A DNA stretch of 20,315 nucleotides, taken from Clostridia bacterium. Lineage in GTDB: Bacteria > Bacillota_A > Clostridia > Oscillospirales > CAG-272. Numbering within the stretch: the first letter of the stretch is position 1; every line of letters begins with the position of its first letter. The stretch is from NCBI GenBank assembly GCA_017533545.1, contig JAFXHW010000196.1:1-20315 (forward strand). Direction: 5' to 3'. The position numbers and the translations under genes are program-made. Below the pieces are notes generated by a model. That model was given only the letters and a program-made list of their open reading frames with translations, was not told the DNA's origin and made no database searches. This document shows positions 1-6,954 of this stretch, piece after piece.

Positions 1-478
1 CGAGCATGGATATTACTGCATAGCAGAGTATTCCGCCGTCGGGACGGGAGGATACGGCATCGATCTGGTCAAATTCGGGACCGGTTTTGCCCGCATCAAA
101 ATGCTCAATAGCGCTTACTGCAAGATGTCCGCCTGCGGAGAAGCCCATAACGGCGATCTTGTAGGGATCAACGTGGAATTTGGGAGCATGGTAACGCACG
201 TATCTTATGGCGCGCAAAACGTCGCCGAGCTCTACGGGATGCTGGTAGGGGTTAACGCGGTAATTGAGAACGAAAGCGTGAACGCCTGCCTCGTTTATCT
301 TTTGAGCGATCGGGCGTCCCTCGTGCTCTGCACGTCCGAGATATGCTCCGCCGGGACAGATGATAACGCATCCGCGCACATCGTCTCCTTCGCAGAGATA
401 GGGAGTGATCGAGGGTTCGGCCTGACCGTATGACGGTTCAAAATAGGGGGGAGTGCCTTCCCAAAGTTTGTAATCCAT
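1..478 (-). CDS. Alpha/beta hydrolase (esterase/lipase-like), N-terminal 159 residues
   Basis: The gene starts at 478 and runs off the left edge with no stop, so about half of a typical esterase is visible. The frame contains an oxyanion-hole-like CPGGAY at residues 41-46 and the nucleophile elbow GFSAGGH at 112-118 with Ser114, as in the acetyl-esterase/BD-FAE type of alpha/beta hydrolases. The catalytic Asp and His would lie outside the window. There is no signal peptide, so a cytoplasmic enzyme acting on small esters (for example deacetylation of sugars) is inferred; the substrate cannot be read. AGAAAGGTAG lies just upstream of the ATG. It follows the thiamine pyrophosphokinase gene by 58 bp on the same strand with no terminator, so it is probably the last visible gene of that operon. 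Confidence 0.8.
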   Translation of the reverse strand, partial: MDYKLWEGTPPYFEPSYGQAEPSITPYLCEGDDVRGCVIICPGGAYLGRAEHEGRPIAQKINEAGVHAFVLNYRVNPYQHPVELGDVLRAIRYVRYHAPKFHVDPYKIAVMGFSAGGHLAVSAIEHFDAGKTGPEFDQIDAVSSRPDGGILCYAVISML

Positions 479-536
479 AGTTTGTCTACCTTTCTGAAAA
501 TAGGATTTACTGAATGTGAAATAAAAAGCCGTGCCG

Positions 537-1610
537 TCAGTCAAAAAATAGCCGCAAGATGTCGGCAATGGAGGTTATTGTCGGCTCTATGACCGACATT
601 TGGCTCACAACGTCCGCAAACATCCGATTGACTATAAAGCCGATGAGGCTCGCCAGAGTCTGCAGCAGCAGATACTGCAATAACGCCATCACTACAATGA
701 TAATGAGGGCGGCTCGGGAAAAATTAACTATAGTCTCGTTCTTTTTAACGAAGAAGGAGAGAACGATCGCCGCGATGAATCCGACGACGGGTATCATGAA
801 CAGCAGGATAAGTCCGATGAACGCCGCCATCGAAACGTCCGATTTGGATGCGTTGGCATTGGCTGACGCGGGAGGAATATTTACAGGCGGTGTGCTTTGC
901 TCTGCCGGACGGGGCGAGCCGCAATTTCCGCAAAAACGATCGTTGTCCTGCAATACGTGATCGCACGATGGGCATGCTTGCATATTTTTTTTCTCCTTGT
1001 AATATATTAGCAGTACGCCCTTTTTTACCTCAATTGAGGAGGGCAGACCGATATATTCATTGCTTACACCGAGGGGCATATCGTTTGTCAGCACGGCATT
1101 GTCAAGAGTGTAGCGAAGTCCCTTTATCGAAACGCCCTCGCTTACGTCGGATGCCGAAAATACCGATATATAGCCGCTCTCTTTTGCATCAAAACAGATG
1201 CGTTTGTTGCTTATCACGGTAATATCGCAGTTTTTGCCGTGCAAAATTCCGCGAAGCCCCTTTTTAGCAAGCATTACGAGACATTGCACGTTTGCGGCGG
1301 TGTGCTCTTCGCGCTCGCCGCCCGTTCCGCCCCAGAGATGGAAGAGTGTGCATCCGTTTTCGATTCCTATCTTGATTGCGGCGAGCATGTCTGTGTCGTC
1401 TTTGACACGGGGAAGCACTATGCAATCTCCTGTAGGCTTTTCGCATGAATCGAAATCGCCGATGATGATGTCGGGTGAAATGCCGATGCTTTTTAATGCA
1501 TCGTATCCTCCGTCGGCGGCAATCACCAACGACTTATCAAGGCAGGATTTGTCGAACGATGCATAAAAATCGCCTGCACCTATTATGTGACAGATTTTTT
1601 CGTTACTCAT
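537..1610 (-). CDS. Thiamine pyrophosphokinase fused to a zinc-ribbon membrane module
   Basis: Residues 1 to about 207 are a complete thiamine pyrophosphokinase, which makes thiamine diphosphate from thiamine and ATP. Family motifs are ADGGYDAL (32-39), PDIIIGDFDS (46-55), KDDTDMLAA (70-78) and GGTGGEREEHTAAN (94-107). Known bacterial enzymes end near 210-220 residues, close to GVLLIYYK here. The frame then continues without a stop into a zinc ribbon (Cys213, 216, 227, 230), a Pro/Ala/Ser linker, and two hydrophobic helices near 262-288 and 299-327. This second part resembles the small 'zinc-ribbon plus membrane' proteins common in Firmicutes. The join contains its own Shine-Dalgarno and ATG (Met210), so the second part may also be made separately. 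The start overlaps the upstream capA-like stop as TAATG, implying translational coupling. The TPK call is firm; whether the fusion is real or lost its stop recently is open. Confidence 0.9.
   Translation of the reverse strand: MSNEKICHIIGAGDFYASFDKSCLDKSLVIAADGGYDALKSIGISPDIIIGDFDSCEKPTGDCIVLPRVKDDTDMLAAIKIGIENGCTLFHLWGGTGGEREEHTAANVQCLVMLAKKGLRGILHGKNCDITVISNKRICFDAKESGYISVFSASDVSEGVSIKGLRYTLDNAVLTNDMPLGVSNEYIGLPSSIEVKKGVLLIYYKEKKNMQACPSCDHVLQDNDRFCGNCGSPRPAEQSTPPVNIPPASANANASKSDVSMAAFIGLILLFMIPVVGFIAAIVLSFFVKKNETIVNFSRAALIIIVVMALLQYLLLQTLASLIGFIVNRMFADVVSQMSVIEPTITSIADILRLFFD
981..998 (-). promoter_or_regulatory. Internal ribosome binding site and start for the zinc-ribbon module
   Basis: On the minus strand AAGGAG (993-998) lies 9 nt before an in-frame ATG (981-983), separated by a run of eight A and one T. 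The ATG falls exactly where the thiamine pyrophosphokinase domain ends and the zinc ribbon begins. This is what one expects if the zinc-ribbon protein (148 residues, 537-983) is or was an independent gene. The A8 run could also allow slippage. Confidence 0.55.
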
Positions 1611-2875
1611 TATTTTTTAAACTGTTCGGGCAGAAGATCACCTTTCACCGAAAGACGCACGAATCGGCAGAGGTCGTTGTAGGAGAAGGGAATCTGGAAC
1701 TGAGCACCGTGACGGGAAACAAGCTGCTGTGAATAGTGATCGAGACGGTAAAGCTGGAAGCTTCCGTATTCGGTGTCGTAATGACAGAAGATAGGTGTTA
1801 CTTCGGGGGAGGAGACTGAAACCTCGCCGTCATCACCGCGCTTTAAATTGAATTTGAGCGATGCCGAGAGAAGGGCGCGCGGATCAAGCATTCCCGAAAG
1901 GAGATGACCGAGCGAGTAGGCTACGCAGGTAGTATGTCCGTTTTCGCCTACGATCGTTTCAATAGGCTGCATATAGTAGGGGTGGCTTCCGATAATGATG
2001 TCGACACCAAGATCGTTCATCATTTTTGCGAGTCGGCGCTGAGTTTCGTTGGGCTCTTCGCTCATCTGACCGCCCCAATGTATCGAAACCACGATAACGT
2101 CGCACTTGTCCTTGACCGAGTTGACCTGATTTTTGATATCGGCGTCAGCGGTAAAGGGGACCCAGATGCCCGCGTTGTTGGGCACATGAACGTAGTTATA
2201 GTAAGTGTAGGTCAGAAATGCTATCTTTATTTCGGTTTCGGGATCGGTGTAAATGTGGGGAGTGTTGAACTCTTCTTCGTTGTTGTAATAACCGGTGAGA
2301 ATAGTTTCGGGGAAGGTCTTTTCCCACCATTCACCCATGGCGATAGCGCCGTCGAAGCGCTTGTCGAGCAGATGCTCGGTGGCTACGTTGACAACATCAA
2401 ACCCGAGATCAACAAGCTGGTATCCGAGATCCTGGGGCGCATTGAAGGAGGGATAACCGGTAATGGCATAGCCCTCGCCCGCCATAACTGTCTCCTGGGT
2501 TACAAAGGAAACGTCGGACGATGCGATGAGATCCTTTATGCCGTCAAACATGGAAGAGTATTCGTATCCGCCGTTCGAGCGTGATTTTGCATCGGCATTG
2601 ATTGCATCGTGGATAACATTTGATCCGAAAAAGGAGATGCTCATCGAGTTTGTAAGAACATCATCGGGATCGGTGATGGCGGAATTTGAAGAATCGTCGG
2701 TTACAAGCGGACTAGACTTATCAGTGTCGTCCTGCTGTAAGGGGGTAGTGATATAATCGGCATTGTGGTTGAATTTGTCGCTAAGGACAAGCTTTGATGA
2801 GCATGACATCGCTGACAGAGAGATGATTGCACAAAGTAAAAGGGCAATTATTCTTTTGACGCTGATACGTTTCAT
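1610..2875 (-). CDS. CapA-family lipoprotein with altered active-site motifs
   Basis: This 421-residue protein has a lipoprotein signal (basic start, hydrophobic core, LSAMSC with the lipid Cys near residue 25), then a polar Ser/Thr/Asp linker, then a CapA (poly-gamma-glutamate synthesis/PGA_cap) fold. It is recognised by the order of TQETVMAG, FNAPQDLGYQLVDLGFDVV, VSIHWGG, IIGSHPYYMQP and AYSLGHL. CapA proteins have a metallophosphatase-like fold and usually carry GD, NxE, ANNH, LDHG, HPH and YSLGN. Here these read GS, TQE, ATEH, LDKR, HPY and YSLGH. The paralogue at 14682-15905 keeps all the standard residues. I infer an extracellular, membrane-anchored protein whose catalytic site is probably lost or changed. 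Its stop overlaps the TPK start by one base. AAAGGA lies 10 nt before the ATG. Confidence 0.88.
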   Translation of the reverse strand: MKRISVKRIIALLLCAIISLSAMSCSSKLVLSDKFNHNADYITTPLQQDDTDKSSPLVTDDSSNSAITDPDDVLTNSMSISFFGSNVIHDAINADAKSRSNGGYEYSSMFDGIKDLIASSDVSFVTQETVMAGEGYAITGYPSFNAPQDLGYQLVDLGFDVVNVATEHLLDKRFDGAIAMGEWWEKTFPETILTGYYNNEEEFNTPHIYTDPETEIKIAFLTYTYYNYVHVPNNAGIWVPFTADADIKNQVNSVKDKCDVIVVSIHWGGQMSEEPNETQRRLAKMMNDLGVDIIIGSHPYYMQPIETIVGENGHTTCVAYSLGHLLSGMLDPRALLSASLKFNLKRGDDGEVSVSSPEVTPIFCHYDTEYGSFQLYRLDHYSQQLVSRHGAQFQIPFSYNDLCRFVRLSVKGDLLPEQFKK

Positions 2876-2896
2876 CTGTTTTTTCGTCCTTTCATT

Positions 2897-2916
2897 TATC
2901 GGTATCTATCGGTATC
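2897..2916. repeat. Perfect tandem 10-bp repeat between operon genes
   Basis: TATCGGTATC occurs twice back to back in the 54-bp gap between the Cys-rich small gene and the capA-like gene. It lies just upstream of the latter's ribosome binding site, on the transcribed leader side. It could be a replication-slippage duplication or a pair of in-phase protein sites (10-bp spacing); nothing else in the sequence decides. Confidence 0.6.
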
Positions 2917-2929
2917 CTTCAAGAGGATT

Positions 2930-3160
2930 TTATACAAGCATGTCCTCGCCGTCAAGGGGTTCGATCCTGGGAGGTACTGTGGGCACACGCTTCAGAGGAT
3001 CGTAGCAGAAACGGCGGCAATGGTAAGAAGGGCTGACAACGCCGTTTTTTGAGCAAAGCATCTTTTCGCCGCCCATGAGCGGAGTGGACTTTTCGCAATA
3101 TGCACACACCTCGGGCATTTCAGGTTTTATATAGTTGTCGTACTTGCGTTTTTTTGGCAT
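2930..3160 (-). CDS. Small Cys-rich protein of unknown function
   Basis: This is a 76-residue protein with a very basic start (MPKKRKYDNY) and five cysteines (19, 22, 36, 48, 52). CAYCE, then LCSKNG, then HCRRFCYDPLKR suggests a small zinc-binding knuckle. The closing YDPLKRVP stretch is one I associate with small uncharacterised proteins of Clostridia, but I cannot name a domain. There is no signal peptide or membrane segment. It is first in the operon behind the promoter at 3245-3273, followed after 54 bp by the capA-like gene. The ribosome binding site is weak (only a GGA-type match 6 nt before ATG), and a 9-bp hairpin sits immediately upstream in the leader. The coding call rests on position, composition and the conserved-looking Cys pattern. 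Confidence 0.7.
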   Translation of the reverse strand: MPKKRKYDNYIKPEMPEVCAYCEKSTPLMGGEKMLCSKNGVVSPSYHCRRFCYDPLKRVPTVPPRIEPLDGEDMLV

Positions 3161-3173
3161 GTCAAATCCAATT

Positions 3174-3198
3174 GAAATCGGTAAAACAGACCGATTTC
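3174..3198 (-). repeat. Leader hairpin, 9-bp perfect inverted repeat
   Basis: GAAATCGGT (3174-3182) and ACCGATTTC (3190-3198) are perfect inverted arms with a 7-nt loop. They lie between the predicted transcription start (near 3238) and the first ATG (3160), 13 nt before it. No T-run follows on either side, so it is not a simple terminator. It could be an operator or an mRNA structure affecting initiation of the first operon gene. Confidence 0.6.
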
Positions 3199-3244
3199 TC
3201 TTCCTTTCCGCGGCATTTGCCTTTTAATACGTCTTAATACCACT

Positions 3245-3273
3245 ATTATATCATATATTTTGCATAATTTCAA
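3245..3273 (-). promoter_or_regulatory. Sigma-A-type promoter of the 3160-to-1 operon
   Basis: On the minus strand TTGAAA (3268-3273), a 17-nt spacer, and a perfect TATAAT (3245-3250) lie 85 nt upstream of the first ATG. The rest of the 186-bp gap 3161-3346 is AT-rich. I see no gene and no clear terminator for ylbJ in it. Confidence 0.75.
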
Positions 3274-3346
3274 ATGTTTTTAAAAAATATCTGTCTAAAA
3301 ATCGCACAAAAACAAAAATATTTGCCGGATTTGAAAAAACGAATGA

Positions 3347-4324
3347 TTAAAGGGCGAGAAAGAGGGCAAAAACATATCCTAAAACGCCCGATATTATCGA
3401 CATTGCCGCTTTGCCTATAACAAATTTTTTCAGCGACAAATCAGTGTCAGAGGCAATTGCGGCGCTTTGCGCGATGACCGAAAGCCCCGACCAGCCGACA
3501 ATGGCCGATGTTATTCCAATTCCCGCCGCCGACGGTATCGCGCTCGAGCGCACGCATCCGTTGGCGATCTCGAAAAGGCCTCCCACGAGGGAGTCGACCT
3601 TGTTTGGCAGAGAGATTCCCAAGCGGCAAAATGAAATATCGAATGAACTTATAACGACCGAAAAAAGCATAATAAACGAGCAGGCGCGCACCATTGACCA
3701 TGCGGCGTCCTCGACCGATCTTGTAAAGGCGTCGGTAAGGGGCATTGGCACCGGAGGGGAAATATTGTCGCTGTGGGTCGCTTTTCCTTTTGCCAAAAAG
3801 CGCATAATCACTCCGACGGCGACGGCTGATATCAGCTGGGCAAAAAATATTGCCCATCCTTCGGTAATATTTCCCCGCATCGCCTGTCCGATTCCGCAGA
3901 TAATAAAGGCTGCCCCGGCATTGGAGCAAAAGGGCAAAAGCCGCTCGGCTTCGTCTTTTGATATCCGGCCACAACGGTACAGCTTAACAGTGAAATCCGC
4001 GCCGAGCGGATATCCCGCAATGATGCCGACGATAAAGGCAACTCCCCCCTCGCCGCTTACGCAAAATATCTTTCGGAATATTTTGTCCATTGTCTTTCCA
4101 AGATAGTGGGCAAAGCCTGTTTTAAGGGCAAACGAGCTTACCGCCGCCATCGGAAAAAGGGCCGGAACAACACTTTTGGCGCAGAGCAAAAGAGAGCTGT
4201 ATACGCTTTTTGATACGTCGGCGCTGTTCGAAAGAATGAAGATAAATAAAATTGGCAAAAGGAAGTACAGAGCTTTCTTTTTTGCCGAAAAACGCTTTTT
4301 TGGAATCGATATATTAACCGTCAT
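3347..4324 (-). CDS. ylbJ: YlbJ-like sporulation integral membrane protein
   Basis: This 325-residue polytopic membrane protein has about eight hydrophobic segments. Typical YlbJ/nucleoside-recognition (Gate) family features are VVPALFPM near the N terminus, GIIAGYPLGADF, and RISKDEAERLLPFCSNAGAAFIICGIG. In Bacillus subtilis ylbJ is a sigma-E mother-cell gene required for proper spore formation; its transported substrate is unknown. I chose the ATG at 4324, seven codons inside the longest frame, because GGAGG sits 4 nt before it while the upstream candidate is a TTG without a site. It is somewhat shorter than the Bacillus protein (about 400 residues). It is divergent from yqfC, another sigma-E sporulation gene, across 81 bp, which supports the assignment. 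Confidence 0.82.
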   Translation of the reverse strand: MTVNISIPKKRFSAKKKALYFLLPILFIFILSNSADVSKSVYSSLLLCAKSVVPALFPMAAVSSFALKTGFAHYLGKTMDKIFRKIFCVSGEGGVAFIVGIIAGYPLGADFTVKLYRCGRISKDEAERLLPFCSNAGAAFIICGIGQAMRGNITEGWAIFFAQLISAVAVGVIMRFLAKGKATHSDNISPPVPMPLTDAFTRSVEDAAWSMVRACSFIMLFSVVISSFDISFCRLGISLPNKVDSLVGGLFEIANGCVRSSAIPSAAGIGITSAIVGWSGLSVIAQSAAIASDTDLSLKKFVIGKAAMSIISGVLGYVFALFLAL

Positions 4325-4361
4325 GCCGCCTCCGTCTTTTCGCAATAATCAATGCATATAT

Positions 4362-4387
4362 ATGAATAGCAAATAAAAGCTATTCAT
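4362..4387. repeat. 9-bp inverted repeat between ylbJ and yqfC
   Basis: ATGAATAGC (4362-4370) and GCTATTCAT (4379-4387) form a perfect dyad with an 8-bp AT centre in the 81-bp divergent gap. On the minus strand, GAATAGC (4379-4385), a 14-nt spacer and CATATATA (4357-4364) resemble a sigma-E promoter for ylbJ, which would place the start near 4350. A mirrored plus-strand reading is less likely, because it would start downstream of or inside the yqfC ribosome binding site. The dyad is certain; the promoter reading is tentative. Confidence 0.55.
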
Positions 4388-4405
4388 CAAAAAAAGGGGG
4401 AAACT

Positions 4406-4711
4406 ATGGCAAAAGCAAGACCTTTATCTGCCCGTATATCCTCATGCGCGGGCTTTCCCGACGACACCCTCGGCGGGGTGTCGCTTCTTTGCGTTTACGG
4501 GAAGGACAAAGTTACTCTTGAAGAGTGCGAAGCGGTTACGGAATGTTCTGAAAGCATGATAAGCGCGAGAATGTGCGACGGAGTGGTGCACATTTTCGGC
4601 GAGGGGCTGATTCCTGTCGATTTTCGGCTCAAAACACTGTCGGTTATGGGAAAGATATCAAAGATCACATTTGGAGAATTTGAAGAAAAAGAGAGGGAAA
4701 GCAAAGCATGA
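4406..4711 (+). CDS. yqfC: YqfC-family sporulation protein
   Basis: This 101-residue protein is close to the roughly 93 residues of Bacillus YqfC. Recognisable parts are GGVSLLCVYGKDKVTLEECEAV (a beta-rich region naming the 'ornament' of the coded structure) and a C-terminal LIPVDFRLKTLSVMGKISKI, which matches the family pattern ending in an outer-strand 'G.I..I.F'. The family is conserved in spore formers, expressed in the mother cell under sigma-E in Bacillus; the biochemical role is unknown. An AAAAGGGGG site lies 5 nt before the ATG. The last four bases overlap the yqfD start (ATGA), so the two are translationally coupled. Confidence 0.85.
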   Translation: MAKARPLSARISSCAGFPDDTLGGVSLLCVYGKDKVTLEECEAVTECSESMISARMCDGVVHIFGEGLIPVDFRLKTLSVMGKISKITFGEFEEKERESKA

Positions 4712-5877
4712 CGGGTATTGCCGATTATCTTTGGGGATATTATTGCCTGCGTCTTACCGATCGTTCGCGCGCAGCTACGCTGATTTTGAATTACGGGATA
4801 CGCACTTGGGGCGAAAAATATAAAAAGGGCGAGTTTTACTTAAAAGTTCCTAAAAGCGAATATCTTCGCTTGCCCAAAAGCGAGGCGGAGTGCTGCCTTG
4901 AGATAGTTAAGGAAAGAGGACTTTTGTACCTTTTCAAAAGGTACAAAAAGCGCCCGGGAATAGCTGTCGGAGCTTTGATATTTGCCGCGGTGATGGCGCT
5001 TTCCACTCTCTTTATCTGGAAAATCGAGATCAAGGGGATTGAAAACGTCGACGAGGGCGAGCTTCTCGCCCGCCTTGGCGAGAGGGGAGTAAAAGTAGGT
5101 GCTTATATGCCAAAGCTGAACTGCTACGAAATATGCAACGAATTTCTTATCGATGCCGATGACATTGCCTGGATAACGGTCAATTTAATGGGCACGACGG
5201 CAAGAGTGGAGATACGGGAGAGAGAAGGCAAAAGCCAGCGTGAGGAATGGGAATTTTCCGACGAGCCCTGCAACATTCTGGCCAAAAGGTCGGGAGTGGT
5301 CAGCCGTATCGAACTTTACAGCGGAAGGTCGGCGGTAAAGGTGGGCGATTATGTAAACGAGGGGCAGCTTCTGATCACCGGAGTGGTAGAAAGCGGGGGC
5401 GTAGGACTGTACGTTGATGCCGCGAAGGGAAGGGTTTATGCTCAAAGCTCGGACATTGTGGAATACATACAGCCCAAAACGGTTAAAGTAAAGACCGCCA
5501 GCGGCGAAATAATACGGCAAAAAGAGTACGAATTGTTCGGAAAAAGTATAAATCTTGGTATAAAACGGTGGACATTGCCCGAAAAATATGATATAATAAA
5601 GTCGGAGCAGAATGTGATTTTGTTTGATCGCGTAATTTTGCCGATAATCAAAAGGAATATCACCTACGCTGGTTATACTTATCGAACCGTTACGCTTGAG
5701 GGCGATGCCCTTCGCGATGAAGCCGTAAAGGGGATAAACGCCATGATAAACGAGCGTTTTTCTTCGGCAGATATAATATCGCGTATTGACACCGAAGAGC
5801 TGACCGACGAGGGATACAGGATCACAAGCGAGATCGTCTGCGAAGAGCAGATAGGATATCAGAGTATAATCGATTAA
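4708..5877 (+). CDS. yqfD: YqfD-family sporulation membrane protein
   Basis: At 389 residues it is very near the family length (about 398). The N-terminal domain (1-80) is cytoplasmic and basic. One membrane helix spans about 84-104 (GIAVGALIFAAVMALSTLFI). A large outer domain follows, containing the IEIKGIENV strand typical of YqfD and a region LYSGRSAVKVGDYVNEGQLL that resembles biotinyl-lipoyl-like folds. Family members are sigma-E dependent in Bacillus and needed for efficient sporulation; the mechanism is unknown. It overlaps yqfC by 4 bp and is followed after 28 bp by phoH, the standard Firmicute order. It also contains a probable promoter for the downstream genes at 5569-5597. Confidence 0.9.
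   Translation: MTGIADYLWGYYCLRLTDRSRAATLILNYGIRTWGEKYKKGEFYLKVPKSEYLRLPKSEAECCLEIVKERGLLYLFKRYKKRPGIAVGALIFAAVMALSTLFIWKIEIKGIENVDEGELLARLGERGVKVGAYMPKLNCYEICNEFLIDADDIAWITVNLMGTTARVEIREREGKSQREEWEFSDEPCNILAKRSGVVSRIELYSGRSAVKVGDYVNEGQLLITGVVESGGVGLYVDAAKGRVYAQSSDIVEYIQPKTVKVKTASGEIIRQKEYELFGKSINLGIKRWTLPEKYDIIKSEQNVILFDRVILPIIKRNITYAGYTYRTVTLEGDALRDEAVKGINAMINERFSSADIISRIDTEELTDEGYRITSEIVCEEQIGYQSIID
5569..5597 (+). promoter_or_regulatory. Sigma-A-type promoter inside yqfD
   Basis: TGGACA (5569-5574; one mismatch to TTGACA), a 17-nt spacer, and a perfect TATAAT (5592-5597) lie inside the yqfD coding region, about 310 bp upstream of phoH. Position and quality suggest a vegetative promoter for phoH-ybeY-era and perhaps recO-mutS2. 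Confidence 0.55.
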
Positions 5878-5905
5878 AAACATACACGGAGATAAAAAGA
5901 TATAA

Positions 5906-6934
5906 ATGGCAGAAAAGACAGTTTACACCGAAAGCCTTGAACAAACGTCCACAATATTCGGCGCTTACGATGCCAATATTGCAAAGATTGAACGCGAATA
6001 TTCGGTTTCCCTGCTTTGCCGGGATACCGATAAAACTGCGGGAAACGCGATCGTTATAAGCGGTTCGGACGAGAGTTGTGTCGAAAAGGCGGCGTTCGCT
6101 ATCGAATCACTTAAAAAGATAGCGCTTTTGGGCGGCGAAATATCCGACCAAAAGCTCGGGTACGTTATCGATATGATAAACGACGGCAAAAGCGAGGAGC
6201 TTATGCAGTTTGGCGACGACTGTATATGTATCACCAACCGCGGCAAGCCGATAAAGGCAAAGACGGTAGGACAGAGAAAATACGTTGAGCAGATAAAGAA
6301 GAACACGGTGGTGCTCGGTCTCGGACCGGCAGGTACGGGAAAGACCTTCCTCGCCGTTGCGATGGCGGTGACCGCTCTTCGCAACAAGGAGATAAACCGC
6401 ATAATCCTCACCCGTCCCGCAGTTGAGGCGGGCGAGAGGCTGGGATATCTGCCGGGCGATCTGCAAAGCAAGATCGACCCCTATCTCCGTCCGCTTTACG
6501 ATGCGCTCTACGAGATGCTCGGCGTTGAGAGCTACAACCGTCACGTTGAGAGGGGAAGCATTGAGATTGCACCTTTGGCATATATGCGCGGACGTACTCT
6601 CGACGATTCCTTTATAATCCTCGACGAGGCGCAGAACACCACTCCCGAGCAGATGAAGATGTTTTTGACCCGCCTTGGCTTTAATTCAAAGGCGGTAGTT
6701 ACAGGTGACGTTACCCAGACCGACCTGCCCTTCGGCAAGAAAAGCGGTCTTGTTGAGGCAACAAAGGTTCTTCGCGATATCGACGGCATTGCGATCCATT
6801 CTTTCACCGACCGCGACGTGGTCCGTCACCGACTGGTTCAGCAGATAATTTTGGCATACGACAAATACGAAAAAGAGAGATCGGGCAAAGAAGAGAGCGG
6901 CGAAAAGAGATATTTCGCCAAGAAAAACGACTGA
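5906..6934 (+). CDS. phoH: PhoH-like ATPase
   Basis: This 342-residue protein has the Walker A GPAGTGKT (140-147), Walker B IILDEAQN (237-244), and TRPAVEAGERLGYLPGD and VVTGDVTQTDLP motifs of the PhoH/YbeZ P-loop family. It is a cytosolic ATPase or putative RNA helicase usually encoded next to YbeY and thought to work with it in rRNA/ribosome quality control. GGAG lies 16 nt before the ATG, somewhat far. It is 28 bp after yqfD and 20 bp before ybeY. The C-terminal 25 residues are highly charged (KEERSGKEESGEKR-like), probably a disordered tail. Family assignment is firm; the exact activity is inferred. Confidence 0.96.
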   Translation: MAEKTVYTESLEQTSTIFGAYDANIAKIEREYSVSLLCRDTDKTAGNAIVISGSDESCVEKAAFAIESLKKIALLGGEISDQKLGYVIDMINDGKSEELMQFGDDCICITNRGKPIKAKTVGQRKYVEQIKKNTVVLGLGPAGTGKTFLAVAMAVTALRNKEINRIILTRPAVEAGERLGYLPGDLQSKIDPYLRPLYDALYEMLGVESYNRHVERGSIEIAPLAYMRGRTLDDSFIILDEAQNTTPEQMKMFLTRLGFNSKAVVTGDVTQTDLPFGKKSGLVEATKVLRDIDGIAIHSFTDRDVVRHRLVQQIILAYDKYEKERSGKEESGEKRYFAKKND

Positions 6935-6954
6935 ATAAAAGGGAGAAGAACAAA

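Noticed and set aside
1904..2584. 226-codon open frame on the plus strand opposite the degenerate capA gene
   Set aside because: It is an antisense shadow: no ribosome site, no recognisable motif, and the minus strand has a clear lipoprotein and CapA fold.
2876..3346. Thiamine (THI-box) riboswitch controlling the thiamine pyrophosphokinase operon
   Set aside because: I looked for the conserved CTGAGA-type core in the leader and gaps and did not find it; only a simple 9-bp hairpin is present.
3411..4106. 231-codon open frame opposite ylbJ
   Set aside because: The opposite strand encodes an evident polytopic membrane protein; this frame has no domain features or start signals.
4325..4345. TTG start seven codons upstream for ylbJ
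   Set aside because: No ribosome site there, and the GGAGG of the inner ATG would be within its coding sequence.
5533..5564. Second promoter-like pair TTGTTC/TATAAA in yqfD
   Set aside because: Spacing of 20 nt is too long; the pair at 5569-5597 is far better.
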